Source of the DNA: JANOBJ01 sp031411575
GTDB taxonomy: Bacteria; Pseudomonadota; Gammaproteobacteria; Burkholderiales; Burkholderiaceae_C
NCBI GenBank assembly: GCA_031411575.1
Contig: JANOBJ010000164.1
Location: 1 to 18,662, forward strand
Direction of reading: 5' to 3'
Length of the DNA stretch: 18,662 nt
A program made the translations under genes and the position numbers. Below are positions 14,996-18,662 of the stretch, piece by piece. Under the pieces are notes generated by a model, which was not told the origin of the DNA, did no database searches, and saw only the letters and a program-made list of their open reading frames with translations. Every line of letters begins with the position of its first letter. The first letter of the stretch is position 1.

Positions 14996-16036
14996 ATGAA
15001 CCTGTTGCACAACGTGCCCCTGCAGCCCTGGAACACCTTTGGCATCGTCGCCAAGGCGCAGTCGCTGGTGCGGATTGCCGACACCGACGACGTGCGCCAG
15101 GTGCTGGCCGACCCGGCGCTGGCCGCGGCGCCCAAATTCGTGCTGGGCGGCGGCAGCAATATCGTGCTGACTGGCGACGTGAAACCGCTGGTGCTGAAGG
15201 TCGAGATCTTGGGCCGGCGCCTGGTGGACGAGTCGCCCAAAGCCTGGATCGTGCAGGCCGGCGCGGGCGAAAACTGGCACGAACTCGTGGCCTGGACGCT
15301 GGCGCAGGGCTTGCCCGGCCTGGAAAACCTGGCGCTGATCCCGGGCACCGTGGGCGCCTCACCGGTGCAGAACATCGGCGCCTACGGGGTCGAGCTGCAA
15401 GACCGCTTCGAGTCGCTCGACGGGATTGACTTGACCACCGGTGAGGCCTTCACGCTGGACGCTGCCAAGTGTGCCTTTGGCTACCGCGATTCGGTGTTCA
15501 AGCACGCCAGCACCTTTGGGCTGGCCGGCCGCGCGCTGATCACGCAAGTGCGCTTTCGCTTGCCCAAGCCGTGGAAACCGGCACTGGGCTATGCCGATCT
15601 GGAACGCAAGATGGCCGATACCGGCATCCGCCAGCCGTCGGCGCAGCAGATTTTTGACTGGGTCTGCGCGATTCGCGGCGCCAAGCTGCCCGATCCGCGC
15701 GTCATCGGCAACGCCGGCAGCTTCTTCAAGAACCCCACCGTGACGCCCGAGCAGTGCGTGGACATCATCGCGCGCGAGCCCAAGGTGGTGCACTACCCGA
15801 TGGCCGACGGCAGCGTCAAGCTGGCAGCCGGCTGGCTGATCGATGCCTGCGGCTGGAAGGGCAAGTCGGTCGGCAACGCCGGCGTTTACGAGAAACAGGC
15901 GCTGGTGCTGGTGAACCGCGGCGGTGCTGAACATCCTGCCACCGGCGGCGAGGTGATGACGCTGGCCAAGGCTATCCAGACCAGCGTGTACGAGCGCTTC
16001 GGCATCCTGCTGGAGCCCGAGCCCGTGGTGGTGTAG
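14996..16036 (+). CDS. murB: UDP-N-acetylenolpyruvoylglucosamine reductase
   Basis: It reduces UDP-GlcNAc-enolpyruvate to UDP-MurNAc with NADPH and FAD, a committed step of peptidoglycan synthesis in the cytosol. It has 346 residues, the type I length. The FAD-binding LGGGSNIVL is at 50-58, PGTVGASPVQNIGAYG at 117-131, Tyr163-Arg164 in GYRDS, the catalytic Ser242 in GNAGSFFKNP, and a C-terminal Glu near 340 (LLEPEPVVV). ATG 14996 (MNLLHNVPLQPWNTF) is chosen over an earlier in-frame ATG at 14969 because family N-termini begin close to this point. It is convergent with the small gene at 16094. Confidence 0.96.
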   Translation: MNLLHNVPLQPWNTFGIVAKAQSLVRIADTDDVRQVLADPALAAAPKFVLGGGSNIVLTGDVKPLVLKVEILGRRLVDESPKAWIVQAGAGENWHELVAWTLAQGLPGLENLALIPGTVGASPVQNIGAYGVELQDRFESLDGIDLTTGEAFTLDAAKCAFGYRDSVFKHASTFGLAGRALITQVRFRLPKPWKPALGYADLERKMADTGIRQPSAQQIFDWVCAIRGAKLPDPRVIGNAGSFFKNPTVTPEQCVDIIAREPKVVHYPMADGSVKLAAGWLIDACGWKGKSVGNAGVYEKQALVLVNRGGAEHPATGGEVMTLAKAIQTSVYERFGILLEPEPVVV

Positions 16037-16062
16037 TGGAGCCGGATTTCAGGCCGTTTGGG

Positions 16063-16113
16063 CTGTTTGTCGTCGCCCCGTGGTCATGGTATGCTATATA
16101 AATGATAGCAAAA
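16063..16113 (-). repeat. Interspersed dyad repeat, family A copy 4, between murB and the small gene
   Basis: On the minus strand it begins TTTTGCTATCATTTATATAG and continues CATACCATGACCACGGGGCG, then ACGACAAACAG. The dyad TGCTAT/ATAGCA and the ATGACCA-GGGGCG tail match copies 1-3. It lies between two convergent genes and provides the last codons and TAG stop of the minus-strand one. Confidence 0.8.
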
Positions 16114-16408
16114 TGGAACGCTCGGTGCGCTCCTCGGCCAGTTCGACATGGAGCCGCCGCAGCATCTCCACGCCCTCGCGCACCGCCTGCTGCACGTCTT
16201 CGACGTTGTGGATGAACTGGGCCTGGTCGGCCTCGATCTGGGTATCCACCATCGCGCCCATTCGCGCCAGGACGGCGTGGAACAGCAGGTCCCAGTCGGC
16301 GATGCGCATGTCGGTGGCGCGCACCGACTGCGGTGGGGCCGTGGCCGGGTTATCCGCACGGACGCTGGTTTGCTGGAGGCACGAGAAGACGCGAGTCAAG
16401 ACTTTCAT
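16094..16408 (-). CDS. Small protein of unknown function, C-terminus formed by a repeat
   Basis: I do not recognise this 104-residue protein. It starts at ATG 16408 (MKVLTRVFSCLQ) with AGGG 6 nt upstream. The middle reads DMRIADWDLLFHAVLARMGAM, then a helical, acidic stretch VEDVQQAVREGVEMLRRL, which could be a coiled coil. The last residues, SILLSFI, and the TAG stop come from repeat family A copy 4, so the original C-terminus probably ended elsewhere. It is divergent from the Crp/Fnr gene with 129 bp between starts and may share its regulation. The frame is open far upstream, but only as the antisense of the regulator. Confidence 0.6.
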   Translation of the reverse strand: MKVLTRVFSCLQQTSVRADNPATAPPQSVRATDMRIADWDLLFHAVLARMGAMVDTQIEADQAQFIHNVEDVQQAVREGVEMLRRLHVELAEERTERSILLSFI

Positions 16409-16429
16409 GGGCGACCCTGTTGAGGAGAA

Positions 16430-16474
16430 GTGCATCCACTGTACGGTTGCACGCCTTGGCCGATGATGTAATAA
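16430..16474 (+). promoter_or_regulatory. Candidate promoter and inverted repeat before the Crp/Fnr-family gene
   Basis: TTGCAC (16447-16452) and TAATAA (16469-16474) are 16 bp apart and could be the -35 and -10 of the regulator gene. GTGCA (16430-16434) and TGCAC (16448-16452) form an inverted repeat with a 13-nt spacer, overlapping the -35. This is suggestive only. Confidence 0.3.
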
Positions 16475-16537
16475 GACACAGTGCCGACCCCGGCGCAACG
16501 CCGTTGTTCCGCGCGTACCAACCCTCAAGGACCCACC

Positions 16538-17275
16538 ATGCCAGCCGTGCCGTGTACCGAGTGCCCCTTGCGCAAACTGGCGCTGTTCCTGGACCACAAC
16601 GCCGATGAGCTGGCCCTGCTGGAAACCCTGAAGCAGCGCGAGCTGCAGATGGCCGCTGGCGAAACGCTGATCCACGAGGGGCAGACCGACGCGCCGCTCT
16701 ACACCCTGTTGCAGGGCTGGGCGTTTCGTTTCAAAACACTGAGCGACGGGCGGCGGCAGATCCTCAACTTCCTGCTGGCGGGCGATTTCATTGGCGTGCA
16801 GCAAAAGATGGGCGACGGCGCGGCGCACGGCGTCGTCACCCTCACCGACAGCGTGTTCTGCGTGTTCCGGCGTGACTCGCTGTGGGAACTGCACCGCCAG
16901 CAGCCGTCGATGGGCTTTAACGTGACCTGGCTCACCGCACACGAAGAGTCGCTGGTGGACGACACGCTGCTCTCGGTCGGGCGCCGCAGCGCCGAAGAGC
17001 GCATCGCCACGCTGCTGATCCTGCTGTTCAAGCGCGCCGCTGCCCTGCAGCCCGATGCCGGCGCCGGGGGCGTGCCGTTTCCCTTGACGCAGCAGCACGT
17101 CGCCGACGGCCTGGGCCTGTCGCTGGTGCACACCAACAAGACCCTGCGCAAGCTCGAGCGGCGCGGCCTGCACCGCGTGGAGGACGGCCGGCTCTACCTG
17201 CGCGACGTGAAAGCCCTCACGCGTCTGGCCGACCTGTATGGCGACGGGCGGCCTCCGCAACGGCCGCTGGTCTAG
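16538..17275 (+). CDS. Crp/Fnr-family transcriptional regulator
   Basis: This is a 245-residue DNA-binding regulator. A cyclic-nucleotide-binding-like beta-roll spans about 20-135 (LIHEGQTDAPLYTLLQGWAF; LNFLLAGDFIG). A dimerisation helix follows near 140-165, and a winged HTH lies at about 190-222 (LTQQHVADGLGLSLVHTNKT). Only Cys6 and Cys9 (CTECPLR) lie at the N-terminus, with one more Cys in VFCVF. The four-cysteine Fe-S pattern of true FNR is therefore absent. The recognition helix VHTNKTLRKL resembles alphaproteobacterial-type Crp/Fnr members and lacks the E..SR of FNR. ATG 16538 has AAGGA 6 nt upstream; the earlier in-frame ATG at 16481 does not. The effector is unknown. Confidence 0.9.
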   Translation: MPAVPCTECPLRKLALFLDHNADELALLETLKQRELQMAAGETLIHEGQTDAPLYTLLQGWAFRFKTLSDGRRQILNFLLAGDFIGVQQKMGDGAAHGVVTLTDSVFCVFRRDSLWELHRQQPSMGFNVTWLTAHEESLVDDTLLSVGRRSAEERIATLLILLFKRAAALQPDAGAGGVPFPLTQQHVADGLGLSLVHTNKTLRKLERRGLHRVEDGRLYLRDVKALTRLADLYGDGRPPQRPLV

Positions 17276-17600
17276 GGCGGTGGCCGGGTGACCGGAGTGC
17301 TGGCGCGGCCTGAAGCAACGCTGACGCGTGCTGTGTTTCTTTGATCAAGGGGGTGGGCTGTAGAAGCAAGCCGGGCCTCGGCCCGGCAGCCGACTCGCTG
17401 CGTCTTCGCTCGGCCAAAGAAAAGTGAGTACATGAACAGCGAGCCGACCTCCAAGCCGCTGCCCGGTTCCGTACGATGCCCGCAACACACCTCGGCGGCC
17501 CAGGCAGATCCAGCGCCGGCCGGCATCACCCCAACGGTAAAATCTTGCCGAAAAGCGGTGAACCACCGCGCCCCGGCCAGTTAGCTTTCGAGGAGTTCGT
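17276..17600. other. 325-bp intergenic stretch with a palindrome; no gene seen
   Basis: I see no convincing gene here. It holds TTTGATCAAG (about 17338), which contains an 8-bp TTGATCAA palindrome resembling Fnr half-sites, and the strong palindrome at 17370-17387. Next is a sequence ending CTCGGCCAAAGAAAAGTGAG, which resembles a repeat common in Comamonadaceae intergenic DNA. TAAAAT at 17538 could be a -10 for the kinase, but no good -35 is seen. GAGGAG 5 nt before ATG 17601 is its ribosome site. No T-tailed terminator for the regulator is evident. Confidence 0.6.
17370..17387. repeat. Perfect GC-rich palindrome in the intergenic stretch
   Basis: GCCGGGCC-TC-GGCCCGGC has 8-bp perfect arms and a 2-nt loop. 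No T-run follows, so it is more likely part of an interspersed repeat than a terminator. Confidence 0.6.
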
Positions 17601-18662
17601 ATGACTTACGCCGCAAGCCGCCATCGCAACATTACCGCGGCGGCTGTGTCGTTGGGGCTGCTTTTGGTGGCAGGCAGTTGGTGGGCCCAATCGACCCGCG
17701 GCGCGCAACTTCTGCCGCACGGCTTTTGCATCACGGGTTCACCGTCCTTGCTGTGGCTGCATGTCATCAGTGACTCGCTGATTGCGCTGTCGTATCTGGC
17801 CATCCCGGTCGCGCTGTTGCATTTTGTCAGGCGTCGGCGAGACATCCCATTCGGCTGGCTCGGCTTGTTGTTTGGCGCATTCATCATTGCGTGCGGTACC
17901 ACCCATGTGATGGACGTCTGGACGATCTGGGACCCTGTTTATTGGTACTCGGGGACGCTGAAGGCCTTCACGGCGCTGGTGTCTGTAGCCACGGCCGCGG
18001 CGCTGATTCACCTGATGCCGACGCTGCTGGCGCTGCCCTCGGCCGCGCAGCTGCGTTCCGCCAACGAAGCGCTACAGCGCGAAGTCGAGTCGCGCGGTGA
18101 AGCCGAGAAGGCCCTGCAGGAAGCCAAGCAGGAACTTGAAGTGCGCCTGCACAGGACTGAAGTGCTGCTGCAGAGCAACAGCGATTTGCAGCAGTTTGCT
18201 TTTATTGCATCGCACGATCTGAGGGCGCCGCTGCGCTCCATCACCGGCTACCTGGATTTTCTACAGTCACGCTATGGGGGTTCTCTCGATGCCAAGGCGC
18301 TTGACCTGATTCGTCGTGCCGCCGGAGCCGCCGTCCAGATGGACCGTCTCACCGACGGATTGCTGTCCTACGCACGGCTTGATGCCCATGATCAACCGAT
18401 GCAGGATGTCGATTGCAACAAGGCGCTGGCCGACAGTCTTTTCCTGATCGATGGTGCCATGGTTGATTCAAGGGCAACCATCCACCGGGGCGAACTGCCT
18501 CATGTCACGGGCAATGCGGCCCAACTGGTACAACTCTTTCAGAACCTGCTGGACAATGCCATCAAGTACCGCGGGGGACGGACCCCCGAGATCACCGTGA
18601 GTGCCAAACGAGGCGACAGGGAATGGATATTTTCAGTCGCCGACAATGGACTCGGAATTGAA
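17601..18662 (+). CDS. Sensor histidine kinase with ethylene-receptor-type membrane domain, 3' end cut by window edge
   Basis: 354 residues are visible, with no stop. The N-terminal three-helix membrane domain matches the ethylene-binding domain of plant ETR1 and cyanobacterial Etr1. Asp58 and Tyr65 are in ISDSLIALSYLAIP; Ile95, Cys98 and His102 are in FIIACGTTHVMDVW. These line up with ETR1 D25, Y32, I62, C65 and H69 at one constant offset of 33. Cys98 and His102 would bind Cu(I). LPHGFC at 38-43 resembles the cyanobacterial start. A coiled coil spans about 150-192, directly followed by HisKA with phospho-acceptor His205 (FIASHDLRAPLRS), the N box (QNLLDNAIKYR), and the G1 box DNGLGIE at the edge. 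No GAF or PAS domain is present. ATG 17601 follows GAGGAG. It may sense ethylene or another small ligand; the output is unknown because the partner lies outside. Confidence 0.93.
   Translation, partial: MTYAASRHRNITAAAVSLGLLLVAGSWWAQSTRGAQLLPHGFCITGSPSLLWLHVISDSLIALSYLAIPVALLHFVRRRRDIPFGWLGLLFGAFIIACGTTHVMDVWTIWDPVYWYSGTLKAFTALVSVATAAALIHLMPTLLALPSAAQLRSANEALQREVESRGEAEKALQEAKQELEVRLHRTEVLLQSNSDLQQFAFIASHDLRAPLRSITGYLDFLQSRYGGSLDAKALDLIRRAAGAAVQMDRLTDGLLSYARLDAHDQPMQDVDCNKALADSLFLIDGAMVDSRATIHRGELPHVTGNAAQLVQLFQNLLDNAIKYRGGRTPEITVSAKRGDREWIFSVADNGLGIE

Noticed and set aside
14955..15362. N-terminal extension of yajQ
   Set aside because: The extension is antisense to murB, and the YajQ N-terminus MPSFDTV starts at 14954.
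16094..17260. Minus-strand 388-codon version of the small gene
   Set aside because: The upstream part is antisense to the Crp/Fnr gene; the ATG at 16408 with its own ribosome site is the sensible start.
16538..17275. True FNR oxygen sensor
   Set aside because: Only two N-terminal cysteines, and no E..SR recognition helix, so I keep it at Crp/Fnr family.
17370..17387. Terminator of the Crp/Fnr gene
   Set aside because: Perfect hairpin but no T-run, and about 95 bp past the stop.
1..18662. CRISPR array, rRNA, insertion sequence with transposase
   Set aside because: No regularly spaced direct repeats, rRNA motifs or transposase-like proteins are seen; the repeats found are short and dispersed.

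Overview
The window looks like a GC-rich betaproteobacterial chromosome, most likely Burkholderiales and close to Comamonadaceae (Rhodoferax/Polaromonas/Acidovorax type). This is judged from protein resemblance, gene order and the style of short interspersed repeats; no database was searched. Most of it is core housekeeping sequence. There is an accessory-looking strip at the left edge and an unusual sensor kinase running off the right edge.

Left edge (1-2182): a minus-strand gene, cut by the window, encodes an atypical primary-type sigma-70 factor. It uses rare codons more than its neighbours and is preceded by an AT-richer leader. It sits on the 3' side of a tRNA-Thr(CGT) gene, a classic position for integrative elements. 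Middle-left (2183-7937), all on the minus strand: prfB (with its programmed +1 frameshift), a HAD phosphatase/phosphoglucomutase-like gene, pepN, fbp, tRNA-Thr and a terminator. The HAD-pepN-fbp-tRNA part is tightly packed. At 7992-8906 there is an alpha/beta hydrolase, divergent from an AMP-forming acyl-CoA ligase.

Middle-right (8932-13676), plus strand: acyl-CoA ligase, tas-type aldo/keto reductase, ybaK-type Cys-tRNA deacylase, plsY (TTG start) and a RidA-family protein that overlaps plsY by 4 bp. Next come a minus-strand pair, yajQ and a retropepsin-like aspartic protease (TGATG overlap), and then a divergent murB. At 16094-16408 is a small gene of unknown function, divergent from a Crp/Fnr-family regulator. 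From 17601 to the edge is a histidine kinase with an ethylene-receptor-type copper-binding membrane domain.

The main unexpected signal is a set of short repeats that enter coding sequence in frame. Four copies of a roughly 50-bp element occur in the window. Each has an AT-rich dyad (TTTGCTAT / ATAGCAAA) followed by an ATGACCA-GGG-GGGCACCA-like tail. One copy lies inside pepN, two inside the acyl-CoA ligase, and one supplies the C-terminus and stop codon of the small gene at 16094. Three copies are read in the same frame and give related peptides. The ligase also carries two other in-frame insertions with inverted-repeat structure, which make it about 694 aa where about 550 is expected. The protease begins inside a stack of GC-rich palindromes, part of which is repeated beside prfB. 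The arrangement resembles the Rickettsia palindromic elements, but here in a free-living-type betaproteobacterial genome.
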